DNA of 64,000 nucleotides from an uncultured Bacilli bacterium (GCA_910587325.1 CAJUKB010000002.1:35608-99607), one strand, 5' to 3'. Numbered from the stretch's first letter, positions 7,771 through 17,240 are shown. Notes: a model not told the origin generated them from the letters alone. Numbers and translations are program-made.

Positions 7771-10587
7771 TTACTTTAAATATTTTTTTAAATACTCTCC
7801 TGTATAAGAGTCTTTGTTTTTAGCTACTTCTTCCGGAGTTCCCATTGCTACAATTGTTCCTCCATTATCTCCACCATTCGGTCCTAAATCAATAATGTAA
7901 TCTGCTACTTTTATCACATCTAAATTATGTTCAATTACGACAACTGTATCCCCATTGTCTACTATTCTTTGCAGAATGGTAAGTAATTTTTTTATATCAG
8001 CAGAATGTAGTCCCGTTGTGGGTTCATCTAAAATAAATAAACTTTTTCCTGTTGGTTTTTTTTGCAGTTCTTTAGCAAGCTTCACACGCCCTGCTTCTCC
8101 ACCAGATAGAGTAGGAGCTCCTGCTCCAAGTTCTACATAAGATAAACCAACATCCATCATAGTATCTAATTTTGTTTTTATTTTCGGAATACTTGCAAAA
8201 AACTCTTGTGCTTCTTCTACTCGCATTTTTAAAACTTCCGCGATATTTTTATCTTTAAATTTAATGTTTAAAGTATCTCTATTGTAACGTGTTCCTTTAC
8301 AAACGTCACAAGGTACATAAACATCAGGCAAGAAATGCATTTCTATTTTTTTAACACCATCCCCATAACAAGCTTCACATCTTCCGCCTTTTACGTTAAA
8401 AGAAAATCTTGATTTATCAAATCCACGCATTTTACTTTCTTTCATTTCCGCAAATAAATCACGAATATTATCAAACACGCCTACATATGTTGCCGGATTA
8501 CTTCTTGGAGTTCTACCAATAGGGTCTTGTGAGATTTGGACCACTTTATCAATCTCTTTTAATCCTTTTATTTTTTTGCATTTTCCCGGAATCACCTTAG
8601 ATTTTGGATATAAGCTTTTAAAAACAGATTTATAAAGAATTTCATTCACCAATGAGCTTTTTCCTGAACCGGAAACACCTGTTACACAAACAAGTTTTCC
8701 TAAAGGAATTTTGACATCTATATTCTTTAGATTGTGTTCACTTGCTCCGATAATTTCTAGTGCTTTCCCATTTCCTTTACGTCGCGTTTTTGGGACTTCT
8801 ATTTTTTCTATTCCTGCTAAGTACCTACCAGTAATGGAATTTTTGTTTTTCATGACTTCACTAGGAGTTCCCGCTGCTACAATACTTCCACCTTCCCTTC
8901 CTGCTCCAGGCCCTACATCAACTAAATAGTCGGCTGCCAACATAGTATCGGTGTCATGTTCTACTACAATCAAAGTATTTCCTAAATCGACCATCTCTTT
9001 TAAAGAGGCAATTAATTTATCATTGTCTCTTTGATGAAGGCCAATAGAAGGTTCATCTAAAACGTATAAAACACCGGATAGTTTACTTCCAATTTGCGTA
9101 GCAAGACGAATTCTTTGCAACTCTCCACCGGATAGAGTGCCTGCCATACGATCTAGCGTAATGTAATCTAATCCTACATTTTTTAAAAACTCCAAACGAT
9201 TGATAATTTCCTTTATGATAAGGCGACTAATTTCGGTTTGTTCTTTATTTAGTTTTAAGTTCTTGATAAACTCTAGTAATTTTCCTATACTCATTTGGGT
9301 CATTTCATAAATATTTTTCTTGTTTATATAGACATTTAAAATGCTTTCTTTTAATCTTGCTCCATGACACATTGGACACTCTATTTCCATCATGTAGTTA
9401 TCTAGCCACTCTCTTATCCAAGTAGAAGAAGTTTCTAAATATCTTCTTTCTAAATTGTTGATAACTCCTTCAAAACGTCTTGTTACATATCTTTTATTTC
9501 CATTTTTTGCTGTGTATTCAAAATTAAGTTCTTCAGGAGTTCCAAAGAATAAAATGTTTTTTTCTTTCTTAGTTAGATTTTTGAAAGGCTTATCCATATC
9601 AATTTTATAATGGTCACATGCTGTTTTAACGTCAGTATAAAAAATGTTTGCATCATCCGACATAGTGGAAATAGCACCCTTATTAATAGACAATTCTTTA
9701 TCAGGCACCAAAAGTTCTTCTGAAATAGCCGTTTTAAAACCTAATCCTTTACATTCCGGACAAGCTCCAAATGGGGCATTAAAAGAAAACATTCTTGGTT
9801 CTAAATCTGGAATGGAGTAGTTACATTTTACACAAGCAAACTTCTCACTCCATAACATTTCTTCTCCACCAATAATGTGAATAAGGACCATACCATCTGC
9901 AAGGCGTGTACTTGTTTCGATTGCTTCAAAGATACGACTTCGTTCTTCTTCCTTTAATACAATTCTATCTACTACCACTTCTATGGTATCTTTGCTATTT
10001 TTCTCTAACGTAATTTCTTCGTCTAAAGAACGCATCTCTCCGTTTAGTCTAATTCTTGTAAATCCTTCTCTTCTTAATTCTTCTAGAAGGTCTTGGTGCA
10101 TTCCTTTTTCGTCTTTTACAACCGGAGCCATAATCTCTAACTTAGAACTCACTTCTAAATTCATGACTTTGTTAGTCATTTCTTCAATGCTTTGATGCGT
10201 AATCGCCTCATGATGGTTTGGGCAATAAGGAGTCCCAACTCTAGCATATAAAAGTTTTAGGTAATCATAAATTTCTGTCACCGTTCCAACAGTACTACGG
10301 GGATTGTTATTGGTTGTTTTTTGGTCTATGGCAATAGAAGGAGAAAGCCCATCAATCGAATCCACATCCGGTTTATCACTGCCACCTAAAAATTGACGTG
10401 CATAACTAGATAGACTTTCCACAAATCTTCTTTGCCCTTCAGCATAAATCGTATCAAAAGCTAGACTACTTTTCCCACTTCCAGATACGCCTGTCATGAC
10501 AATTAATTTATTTTTTGGTAAATCCAAATCTATATTTTTTAAATTATTTTCTCTTGCTCCACGTATGATAATCTTATCATTTTTCAA
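7771..10587 (-). CDS. uvrA: excinuclease ABC subunit A
   Basis: A 938-residue DNA damage sensor of nucleotide excision repair. It is a tandem ABC ATPase: first Walker A GVSGSGKSSLAF near residue 33, second GVSGSGKSSLVNE near 640, two LSGGE signatures (TLSGGELQRIRLA and TLSGGEAGRVKLA), and zinc-finger cysteines CPECKG, CEACYG and CDVCKG. Length is normal (about 940). The start is a TTG: AAGGAG lies nine bases upstream of it and the sequence MKNDKIIIRGARENNLKN matches the family N-terminus. An ATG nearer the site is out of frame and closes after five codons. uvrB is not adjacent. It has its own promoter and terminator, so it is monocistronic. Confidence 0.96.
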   Translation of the reverse strand: MKNDKIIIRGARENNLKNIDLDLPKNKLIVMTGVSGSGKSSLAFDTIYAEGQRRFVESLSSYARQFLGGSDKPDVDSIDGLSPSIAIDQKTTNNNPRSTVGTVTEIYDYLKLLYARVGTPYCPNHHEAITHQSIEEMTNKVMNLEVSSKLEIMAPVVKDEKGMHQDLLEELRREGFTRIRLNGEMRSLDEEITLEKNSKDTIEVVVDRIVLKEEERSRIFEAIETSTRLADGMVLIHIIGGEEMLWSEKFACVKCNYSIPDLEPRMFSFNAPFGACPECKGLGFKTAISEELLVPDKELSINKGAISTMSDDANIFYTDVKTACDHYKIDMDKPFKNLTKKEKNILFFGTPEELNFEYTAKNGNKRYVTRRFEGVINNLERRYLETSSTWIREWLDNYMMEIECPMCHGARLKESILNVYINKKNIYEMTQMSIGKLLEFIKNLKLNKEQTEISRLIIKEIINRLEFLKNVGLDYITLDRMAGTLSGGELQRIRLATQIGSKLSGVLYVLDEPSIGLHQRDNDKLIASLKEMVDLGNTLIVVEHDTDTMLAADYLVDVGPGAGREGGSIVAAGTPSEVMKNKNSITGRYLAGIEKIEVPKTRRKGNGKALEIIGASEHNLKNIDVKIPLGKLVCVTGVSGSGKSSLVNEILYKSVFKSLYPKSKVIPGKCKKIKGLKEIDKVVQISQDPIGRTPRSNPATYVGVFDNIRDLFAEMKESKMRGFDKSRFSFNVKGGRCEACYGDGVKKIEMHFLPDVYVPCDVCKGTRYNRDTLNIKFKDKNIAEVLKMRVEEAQEFFASIPKIKTKLDTMMDVGLSYVELGAGAPTLSGGEAGRVKLAKELQKKPTGKSLFILDEPTTGLHSADIKKLLTILQRIVDNGDTVVVIEHNLDVIKVADYIIDLGPNGGDNGGTIVAMGTPEEVAKNKDSYTGEYLKKYLK

Positions 10588-10649
10588 AACGCATCACTCC
10601 TTAGCGTTACTTATTTTACCACAAAATAACACTTTTTATTTGCAAAATT

Positions 10650-10678
10650 ACTATAGCATATATTTGTTCGCTTCGCAA
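10650..10678 (-). promoter_or_regulatory. uvrA promoter
   Basis: Minus strand TTGCGA (10678-10673), 17-base spacer, TATAGT (10655-10650), with TGC directly before the -10 (extended -10). A second possible -10 (TGGTAAAAT) lies closer to the gene. I see no LexA-type inverted repeat overlapping either. Confidence 0.6.
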
Positions 10679-10715
10679 GTCAAAAGAAAAGAAGATACAA
10701 CTTCTCTAACTAAGT

Positions 10716-11075
10716 TTATAATAATGGTTTAGTATCTTCATCTAAAATAGTTTGTCTATTCATAACTAAATTCATTTGTTCTAAAACATGATTTACTTTT
10801 TGAATCCCTTTCATTATATCAGCAGTTTTTAAAGACCCTTCTTTTGTATCTTGAGCTATCACATAAATACAGCCGACAATTACCTGATTAATATCCTCAT
10901 AATATTTATTCTTTTCTATTAATAATTGTTCTTTAACATTTGGATTTTGCATACATAATTGATTTATGAATTCATTGATAGTTTCTTCATATGATGAGCT
11001 ATTTGTCGGGAAAACATAACTTTTTAAAATATCGACTATAAGTGCATAAATCGTTTGTCTAATTTCTCCTTCCAC
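10716..11075 (-). CDS. hypothetical protein, 119 aa
   Basis: Unrecognised small protein, apparently all-helical and soluble, with no motif I can name. The start is a GTG: AAGGA lies eight bases before it. An ATG two bases upstream of the GTG overlaps it in another frame and closes after 13 codons, so the GTG reading is preferred. It lies 25 bases downstream of the MFS transporter and is probably co-transcribed with it. Its C-terminus ends DEDTKPLL. A role tied to the transporter is possible but is only inferred from position. Confidence 0.5.
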   Translation of the reverse strand: MEGEIRQTIYALIVDILKSYVFPTNSSSYEETINEFINQLCMQNPNVKEQLLIEKNKYYEDINQVIVGCIYVIAQDTKEGSLKTADIMKGIQKVNHVLEQMNLVMNRQTILDEDTKPLL

Positions 11076-11100
11076 ATCAAAATTCCTTTCTCTACATTTT

Positions 11101-12288
11101 CTAATTCTTTTTTACAATCAGTTCTCTTTTCTCTATCAAAATAGAAGCAAATATATAATGGATAATGCCAATAATTAAGGCCGGTATGACAAAGTATCGT
11201 AAGTCTAAATGAAATACAAGCCCGCAAAAAAAGGTGCCGATTGCTTTTCCTAAAAGAGAACTACAATATTTTAATGTGGTTAAAAACAAAGAATATTTTT
11301 CTTCTATATTGTTGATAAAATAGCTGCCAAAAATAAAACTATAAGGTAAATCCGTTAAGAACAAGTAAATCAAAGTTCCCAACAAAACCATTTTGCTATT
11401 GGTTATAAACACAACTATATAGAGTAATACACGTATTCCATATTTTATCATTAGATTTCCATGGTCATTTTTAAAACGGAAATGTTTTACAACTAACATA
11501 GATAATATATTGGAACAAATTCCTAATCCTAATATACAAAAACTAGCAAAACTAGAGGAAAAACCTAAATTATCTGTTAATAACAACATGGGCATTCCAA
11601 GGATAGCTCCCCATATCATATCACCTAAAAAGTTAACAAATAAGAAAAAGTACAAAACTTTATTCTGATTAAAATAGTGTATGGTCTTTTTCATATTAAA
11701 TCTTTCTTCGGTATTATTTTCGAGTGAAACTGCCATTAAAACTACAAAAGCTAAAAAGTTAAAAATAACGGATAGCAGTAAACAAATATTATACTCTACT
11801 AAGGTATGAAAAATGGTTTTGCCAAGTAAAACAGCAACTAATAAAAAACCTAATTTACTAAATAAAGATTCTACAAAGCTTTTTTTAGTATACAAAATAT
11901 CATCTTTACTAATATTCATCATTAAAGGATACACACTTGCAAGAATTAATTGACTAAAGGCTATGTTAAAAAACATTAAAAATTTGATAAGAAATGCATT
12001 TTCTGTTCCGTTTAAACAAATTAAAATTGCGCCAGTTATCATATTTAGGGCAAGCGTAATACAAATTCCCCACTTTAATTTATTGGTCGATACACGAATT
12101 GTAAAATAAAATAAGACAAATACCGTTACAATATAAGAAACACTAATAACATGACTTATAGTTGTTGTAGATAATCCATTCGTATTCATCCAAAGTTCAC
12201 GATAGTTATCAAATAATCCTATTGAAAAACCAAAAAGTGCTAAGAAAAATAATAAACAAAAACTTTTATTTTCTTTCAATTTTTGCAT
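11101..12288 (-). CDS. MFS transporter
   Basis: A 395-residue membrane protein with about twelve hydrophobic helices and a short N-terminal tail (MQKLKENKS), the size and layout of a major facilitator superfamily permease. A central hydrophilic loop (around residues 180-200, ENNTEERFNMKK) separates the two six-helix halves. The substrate cannot be read; drug or metabolite efflux is a common role of such proteins but is only a guess here. A GTG and an out-of-frame ATG lie just upstream; AAGGTGG five bases before the ATG at 12288 decides the start. The 119-aa unknown follows after 25 bases. Confidence 0.75.
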   Translation of the reverse strand: MQKLKENKSFCLLFFLALFGFSIGLFDNYRELWMNTNGLSTTTISHVISVSYIVTVFVLFYFTIRVSTNKLKWGICITLALNMITGAILICLNGTENAFLIKFLMFFNIAFSQLILASVYPLMMNISKDDILYTKKSFVESLFSKLGFLLVAVLLGKTIFHTLVEYNICLLLSVIFNFLAFVVLMAVSLENNTEERFNMKKTIHYFNQNKVLYFFLFVNFLGDMIWGAILGMPMLLLTDNLGFSSSFASFCILGLGICSNILSMLVVKHFRFKNDHGNLMIKYGIRVLLYIVVFITNSKMVLLGTLIYLFLTDLPYSFIFGSYFINNIEEKYSLFLTTLKYCSSLLGKAIGTFFCGLVFHLDLRYFVIPALIIGIIHYIFASILIEKRELIVKKN

Positions 12289-12306
12289 GCATACCACCTT
12301 ATAGAT

Positions 12307-12315
12307 AGTATAGCA
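12307..12315 (-). promoter_or_regulatory. extended -10 upstream of the MFS gene
   Basis: TGCTATACT on the minus strand, an extended -10, in the short gap between the SDR gene and the MFS gene. No clear -35. Confidence 0.35.
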
Positions 12316-12324
12316 TAAAAAACT

Positions 12325-13086
12325 CTACTTTTCTTCAGGATATTTTCGTTTTTGAATTTTGTAGGTAATGGCCATAGAAAGTTTCCATGGAATTATACGA
12401 TTGAAAAACAAACCTAGTTTAACACTAAAGCCGGGTACAATGATTAATTTATTTTTAAACATCCTATCAATAGCGTATTTTGCTACTTTACGGCTTGGCA
12501 TTTCTTTTAAACTAAAAACACCATGAGCAACAGAATTAAACTCTGTTGCAACAGGCCCAGGGCATAAACAACTAATATGAACATGACTATTTTGGTGTTT
12601 TAATTCTTCATAAATTCCCATTGTAAGTTTAGTAATATAGTTTTTCGTTGCGTAATACGTATTAAGTCTTGGCCCTACCAAGAACCCTGCACTTGAACAA
12701 ACATTTAAGATATAGCCATTATCTTTTTTTATAAAGTCAATTAAAAATAATTTTGTTAGAATATGGTAGGCTTTAATATTTAAATCAATCATTTCAAGTT
12801 CACGAGTTAAATCCGTTTTAGAAAACATTCCAAATAATCCAAATCCGGCATTATTGATTAAAATGTCAATATTCTCTTTTTTCACTTGTTCATGTAATTT
12901 AAAAACATTTTCTTCTTTAAGCAAATCTAGAACAAGTATTTGAACATTGGTTTTCACTTTTTCTTTAATTTCTTCTAAACGTTCTTTTCTTCTTGCTACT
13001 AAAATAAGATCATATCCTAAATTTGCTAAGTAGTAAGCCATATCTCTTCCTATTCCACTACTTGCTCCTGTTATTAATGCTTTCAT
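12325..13086 (-). CDS. short-chain dehydrogenase/reductase
   Basis: A 253-residue classical SDR oxidoreductase. The NAD(P)-binding TGASSGIGRDMAYYL is at residues 6-20, ARRKER (about 32-37) suggests NADP preference, INNAG is near 84, the catalytic Ser is in VCSSAGF, and YYATK gives the catalytic Tyr-X-X-X-Lys. CLCPGPVATEF is the usual cofactor loop. The sequence resembles the YqjQ/DltE-like group of Firmicutes SDRs. The substrate is not predictable. The MFS gene follows 36 bases later. Confidence 0.85.
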   Translation of the reverse strand: MKALITGASSGIGRDMAYYLANLGYDLILVARRKERLEEIKEKVKTNVQILVLDLLKEENVFKLHEQVKKENIDILINNAGFGLFGMFSKTDLTRELEMIDLNIKAYHILTKLFLIDFIKKDNGYILNVCSSAGFLVGPRLNTYYATKNYITKLTMGIYEELKHQNSHVHISCLCPGPVATEFNSVAHGVFSLKEMPSRKVAKYAIDRMFKNKLIIVPGFSVKLGLFFNRIIPWKLSMAITYKIQKRKYPEEK

Positions 13087-13112
13087 ACAATCACCTTTTC
13101 TTTTATTATAAT

Positions 13113-13139
13113 GAAAAAAGAAGCTTTTATTCTTCTTTT
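13113..13139 (-). terminator. terminator at the end of the transposase-like pseudogene
   Basis: Minus strand AAAAGAAG, 8-base loop, CTTCTTTT running into TTC. It overlaps the last codons of the pseudogene. A TATAAT lies just after it and could serve the SDR gene. Confidence 0.65.
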
Positions 13140-13962
13140 AGCGTAGTAATTTCTTCTAATGATAAGTTAGTATATTTCATTATTTTATCTAAATCTTCAC
13201 CCTCAAGTAACATTTTCCTAGCAGTTTTTATTGCATTTTCTTTTGCTCCTTCTTCTTTGGCAATAGAAATATCCGAATTATAACACTTACGCTTGTCTTC
13301 CTCTTCACTCATGTACTCCCGAAATCTTACATCTTTGTTAATAATCTCTACATTCATTTTGTAATCCTCCACCCATTTATCTTTTTTGCTTAACTTTTCT
13401 ATGTCATCAAGTCCTAAATACAACATAATCAAGTATTTGTATTTCCCTATTTCTTTTTCATTTTTAGAATACCAAAACTCCATGATTTTGTCCATATTGT
13501 ATTATAAGATTATAAAATTTTTTACAAACTTATGTTGTCTTTTATCTTGAATATAATATTTTCTTACAATCTCATTATCTTCTTTTCCTAGTCCATAAGT
13601 GAAATTAATTTGAATAATTTGCATGTCTTCTGTATATTTTTCTCCCACTAAAGTATAATGCGAATAATTATCACATTGGTAAGCTGTATTTCTACTATGT
13701 AAATAATCTTTTTTACATGTATTCATTTCTACATCAATTTTTCCTTGATTGGTGGTAAGGAGAATATCTAGATTTTTTCTTCGGACACTCAAATTGCTTG
13801 TATTTCGTTCTACATTTTTCTTACCATTTCTTTTATAGAAACACCAAGTGCCATTTCTAAAATCTTTTTTAAAATTTCTTCATTTTTTTCGTTAAGTAAG
13901 ACTTCTTTAAAAGCTCTATCGTTTCTACAAGTATATAATTTATCATTTGTTTCAGTAGTTAT
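13127..13962 (-). pseudogene. PD-(D/E)XK nuclease family transposase-like (PDDEXK_2/Rpn-type), broken
   Basis: Three adjacent pieces make one protein of about 275 residues. Piece 1 (13962-13818) reads CRNDRAFKEVLLNEKNEEIL, the usual N-terminus. A one-base deletion in an A-run at 13815-13819 shifts the frame. Piece 2 (to 13505) holds NLDILLTTNQGKIDVEMN, the nuclease core with Asp, Asp and a Glu-X-Met form of the ExK position. An in-frame TAA at 13502-13504 then interrupts it, and piece 3 (13501-13127) continues in the same frame to the C-terminal helical tail, ending TNLSLEEITTLKEE. The expected start position after GGGAGGTGAG is ATA, so an ATG may also have been lost; an in-frame GTG sits inside that site. 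I infer a decayed copy of a mobile-element-associated gene. Confidence 0.8.
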
Positions 13963-14076
13963 TTTTCTCACCTCCCTATTCTTATATATAAACTGCGAAT
14001 TGGTGATTTCCTTTTTTTGAAGGTGAAATAATTTAAAAAAACTTTTATTGATTTTCTCTGTTTTTTATAATAACTT

Positions 14077-14943
14077 TTAACTATGTTTGTTTTTTAACTG
14101 CCTCTTTAGTTCTTCTCTATCATAGTCGATATATTGTCTTAAAAAATATATTTTATCTATATCTTTTTCAAATATTAGATTTGCCAATAAACAAGCATCT
14201 TCTAAATAAAGAATTGCATATGGTTTATTAGTAAGATAACTCCTATAATCAAAATATTCTAAATCAAGGAATGGAATTTTTTCTTGTAAATGATAAAACG
14301 TATTAATATAATTTTGCCATAGCCATGCATCATCACAACCATTAGGAATTCTATATTCAATTATATCTGGAATAAAAGTATTATTTTTTAAACTATTTTT
14401 TAAAGCAATACAATATTCTTTATTATTCCTAAAACGGTTTATATTAAATTCTTCAACTTTCCTACATTCCCAAATTTTAAAATATTTTTTTAAACTATTG
14501 GCATACGTAAGTGGCCTTAAAAATTCATGATTACTTGTGGAAAACTTAAATAAGATATGTTCAAATTTCATAAAAAATAGACAAAACTTAAAAAAGTCAT
14601 TTATTGTCTTATAATGGACATCCATATTTATTTGAAATGCTGCATAATCAAAATTAATTTGACATTTTTTCATTCTTTCACTTAAAAGAAATAATTGATT
14701 CCACACTTCTTTTGTACCATATAATTTGGGTGTCTGTATTTCATATGGAAAGTCTGTTTTTAAACCCACATCTACTTCATAAGTATAACCCTTTTCTTTT
14801 AAACCCTCCATAATGTATTTTCTATCCATCTCATTAAAAAGACCCATTTCTATTTCAAGACCAAATACGCGAGGAATTTCTAGATTATAACGATAGGGTA
14901 AATTGTCATATAATGCCACTTCAATTAATTCTTGATTTTTCAT
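14077..14943 (-). CDS. putative amidoligase-like protein
   Basis: A 288-residue soluble protein. RVFGLEIEMG (about residues 25-34), a following Asp-rich strand, PYEIQTPKLYG (about 78-88), and AAFQINMDVHYKT (about 110-122) match in order the pattern of the putative amidoligase family (PF12224). That family is a carboxylate-amine ligase branch of the glutamine synthetase/GCS fold, with metal-binding Glu residues in GxExE and a His-containing strand. Members are thought to form amide or peptide bonds on small molecules, peptides or wall fragments; the substrate here is unknown. AAGGTG precedes the ATG at 14943 by five bases; the frame is open 18 codons further upstream but with no site. Terminator and consensus promoter isolate it as a single-gene unit beside a transposase remnant, which suggests acquisition. 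Confidence 0.6.
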   Translation of the reverse strand: MKNQELIEVALYDNLPYRYNLEIPRVFGLEIEMGLFNEMDRKYIMEGLKEKGYTYEVDVGLKTDFPYEIQTPKLYGTKEVWNQLFLLSERMKKCQINFDYAAFQINMDVHYKTINDFFKFCLFFMKFEHILFKFSTSNHEFLRPLTYANSLKKYFKIWECRKVEEFNINRFRNNKEYCIALKNSLKNNTFIPDIIEYRIPNGCDDAWLWQNYINTFYHLQEKIPFLDLEYFDYRSYLTNKPYAILYLEDACLLANLIFEKDIDKIYFLRQYIDYDREELKRQLKNKHS

Positions 14944-14968
14944 AAGAGCACCTTCTGTAGTGAAAAAT

Positions 14969-14997
14969 ATTATATTTTTAAATATATGAAATGTCAA
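14969..14997 (-). promoter_or_regulatory. perfect consensus sigma-A promoter of the amidoligase-like gene
   Basis: Minus strand TTGACA (14997-14992), exactly 17 bases, TATAAT (14974-14969). Both hexamers are exact consensus. Transcription would start about 20 bases before the AUG. Confidence 0.8.
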
Positions 14998-15068
14998 ATA
15001 TTAAAATAGAATCATTAATAAAGTTACTCCTTACTCTTGTTGCTATTTAAGTAAATCAATTTTTATAA

Positions 15069-15093
15069 TAGAAAAAGAAGGGACCTACCTTCT
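15069..15093 (-). terminator. terminator after yugP
   Basis: Minus strand AGAAGG, 6-base loop, CCTTCT, then TTTTC. The stem starts inside the last sense codons of the zinc peptidase gene. Confidence 0.6.
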
Positions 15094-15759
15094 ATTATTG
15101 CTATTCGTAAATATTAAAACTAATCTTACAATTTCTAAAGCACTTGATAAAACCCCTGCAAGATAAGTAGAGGCTGCAGCAGAAAGCATCTTCGCTACGC
15201 CCTTTTGTTCTTCACTATTTGCTAATTCTAAGGCTTTAATTTCTTTTTTTGCTCTTTTACTTGCATCTATTTCAACCGGTAATGTAACAAGTTGAAATAT
15301 AAGTCCTGTTCCTACAAGAAGTATACCTAGCCAAATCATATTAATTGATTCCATTGCTAAACCTAAAAATATAACAAAATAGGATAGTCCTGTTGCAAAA
15401 TGTACTACCGGAAATAATAAACTTCTAATACGCATGTAGGTGTAACCTACTTTATCTTGTATCGCATGTCCGCATTCATGAGCAGCAACGGATAATGCCG
15501 CAATACTAGAACCATGAAAAACTTCTTTTGAAAGTCTAACCACTTTTCTTTTTGGGTCATAATGGTCAGTTAAATTTCCATTTACTTCTACGATATAAAT
15601 GTCTTTTAAATCATTTTTATCTAGTATTTTTCTTGCTACTTCAAATCCCGTAATATTCGCTTCATTCTCGATATTTTTGTACTTACTATAACTTGATGAA
15701 ACTAAAAATTGGGCAATGGCAGGTATAGCAAGCATAAGTATAAAAATTAATAAATCCAT
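15085..15759 (-). CDS. yugP: YugP-family zinc metallopeptidase
   Basis: A 224-residue membrane protein of the neutral zinc metallopeptidase YugP family. The N-terminus is one hydrophobic helix (LLIFILMLAIPAIAQFLV). The catalytic HECGH lies at about residues 93-97 (SVAAHECGHAIQD), and two or three further membrane segments lie in 115-165 and near the C-terminus. Length matches the family (about 225). Physiological substrates are not known. GAGGT precedes the ATG. It lies 10 bases downstream of cysS and is probably in the same transcript, which ends at the terminator over its stop codon. Confidence 0.88.
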   Translation of the reverse strand: MDLLIFILMLAIPAIAQFLVSSSYSKYKNIENEANITGFEVARKILDKNDLKDIYIVEVNGNLTDHYDPKRKVVRLSKEVFHGSSIAALSVAAHECGHAIQDKVGYTYMRIRSLLFPVVHFATGLSYFVIFLGLAMESINMIWLGILLVGTGLIFQLVTLPVEIDASKRAKKEIKALELANSEEQKGVAKMLSAAASTYLAGVLSSALEIVRLVLIFTNSNNRR

Positions 15760-15769
15760 AATCTACCTC

Positions 15770-17080
15770 TTATAATATATTTAGCGCAATCAGTTGCTCT
15801 CTTAAACTATCGGCACTCTCAAAGTCTTTATTATTACGTGCATCTAACCAACTTTGGTAGAGTTCTTTATCGCTTTCACTAAATTCTTTTAATTCATAAT
15901 AAAGTCCTAATATAGAATTGATTAGAATAATCTTATCATAAGTTTGTGAAATCTCTGTGTGGTTTCGAATACTTGTATTTAGTTCTTTTACTAAATCTAA
16001 AAGATAAGTAATTAAATTGGGAGTATTAAAATCATTATCCATAATTTCATTAATATGTTCGTCTTTTGTTAAGTTGCCAACAGAAATATTTTCTAATTGA
16101 ATTGTAATATTGGCCTGCTTTAAAGCATTATATACTTTGTCATTAATAGCTACACATTCTGTAAAAGTGGTTTTGGTTAAATCTAATGGAGCACGATATT
16201 GGTTTTTTAAGAAAGCTAGTCTGATAACATTGCTTGGATATTCTTTTCTTAAATCTTTTGCTAGAATAAAGTTATTTAAACTTTTGCTCATTTTTTCGCC
16301 TTCTACCATAATGTGACCATTGTGCATCCAATAGTTAGCTAAGTTATGATTCCAAGCTGCCTTACTTTGAGCCATTTCATTTTCATGATGGGGAAATTTC
16401 AAATCCACTCCTCCACCATGGATATCAATTTTTCCTTTAAAGATATCATGAATCATGACAACACATTCCGTGTGCCATCCAGGTCTTCCTGTTCCAAAAG
16501 GAGCATCCCAAATAATGCCTTCCTTTGTTTTTTTCCATAAAACAAAGTCAAAAGGATTTTCTTTTTCTTCTGCTACATCAATTCTTTTTCCATAATCTAA
16601 GGCTTCTAAATTTTGTTTAGACAAGCATCCATAGTCTTTTATCTTAGAAACTCTAAAATAGACATCATCGCCACTTTTATAAGCATACTCTTTTTCAAGT
16701 AATAGAGAGATAAAATCTATAATACTATCCATAGTTTCTGTTACACGAGGACGATAATCAATTGGTAAGCAATTTAGTCCTTCTAATTCTTCTAAATAGG
16801 CTTTGATAAACTTATCCGTGATTTCTTTTTCCGTTACAGATAATTCAATAGCTGCCTTAATAATTTTGTCGTCTACATCGGTAAAATTAGATGCATAATT
16901 CACCTCAAATCCTGCATATTTCAAATAACGATACACCATATCAAAAACAATAACCGGATACATATTTCCTACATGGGCGTAGTTATAAACAGTTGGTCCA
17001 CATACATACATATTCACAACACCTGGTGTAATTGGTGTAAACTCTTCTAATTTGTTTGTTAATGTATTAAATATTTTCAT
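15770..17080 (-). CDS. cysS: cysteinyl-tRNA synthetase
   Basis: A 436-residue class I synthetase that charges tRNA-Cys. All signatures are intact: zinc ligand Cys27 in YVCGPTVYN, the HIGH-equivalent HVGN at 36-39, GWHTEC, the zinc-binding HGGGVDLKFPHHENE, and KMSKSLNNF. It is slightly shorter than the usual 460-470 residues, the loss being in the C-terminal anticodon-binding part, which still ends in the typical RNNKDFESADSLREQL. GAGAGG precedes the ATG. It lies 160 bases downstream of the GluRS-like gene, the position where gltX stands in many Firmicutes. I see no T-box in the gap. Confidence 0.95.
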   Translation of the reverse strand: MKIFNTLTNKLEEFTPITPGVVNMYVCGPTVYNYAHVGNMYPVIVFDMVYRYLKYAGFEVNYASNFTDVDDKIIKAAIELSVTEKEITDKFIKAYLEELEGLNCLPIDYRPRVTETMDSIIDFISLLLEKEYAYKSGDDVYFRVSKIKDYGCLSKQNLEALDYGKRIDVAEEKENPFDFVLWKKTKEGIIWDAPFGTGRPGWHTECVVMIHDIFKGKIDIHGGGVDLKFPHHENEMAQSKAAWNHNLANYWMHNGHIMVEGEKMSKSLNNFILAKDLRKEYPSNVIRLAFLKNQYRAPLDLTKTTFTECVAINDKVYNALKQANITIQLENISVGNLTKDEHINEIMDNDFNTPNLITYLLDLVKELNTSIRNHTEISQTYDKIILINSILGLYYELKEFSESDKELYQSWLDARNNKDFESADSLREQLIALNIL

Positions 17081-17240
17081 ATAAATAACCTCTCATATAA
17101 TTCTATTAATTATTTTTGATTTGTATAATCGCTTAATTATTATTTGGCCTTATCATAAAAATCACCATATTTCCACCTCTTAATACCATTATATGGTATT
17201 TACTAGTGAAAATCGAGTATTAAGTTATATTTTTATAATA

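Noticed and set aside
11036..11227. 63-aa minus-strand frame overlapping the MFS gene end
   Set aside because: It runs through the MFS coding sequence in another frame and has no family features; its only ATG near the ribosome-binding site gives a 13-codon peptide.
17081..17240. T-box or leader-peptide control between the GluRS-like gene and cysS
   Set aside because: An inverted repeat (AATACCAT/ATGGTATT, 17182-17200) and a tiny frame after AGAGGTGG are present, but there are no Cys codons in the frame, no T-box core sequence and no T-run after the hairpin.
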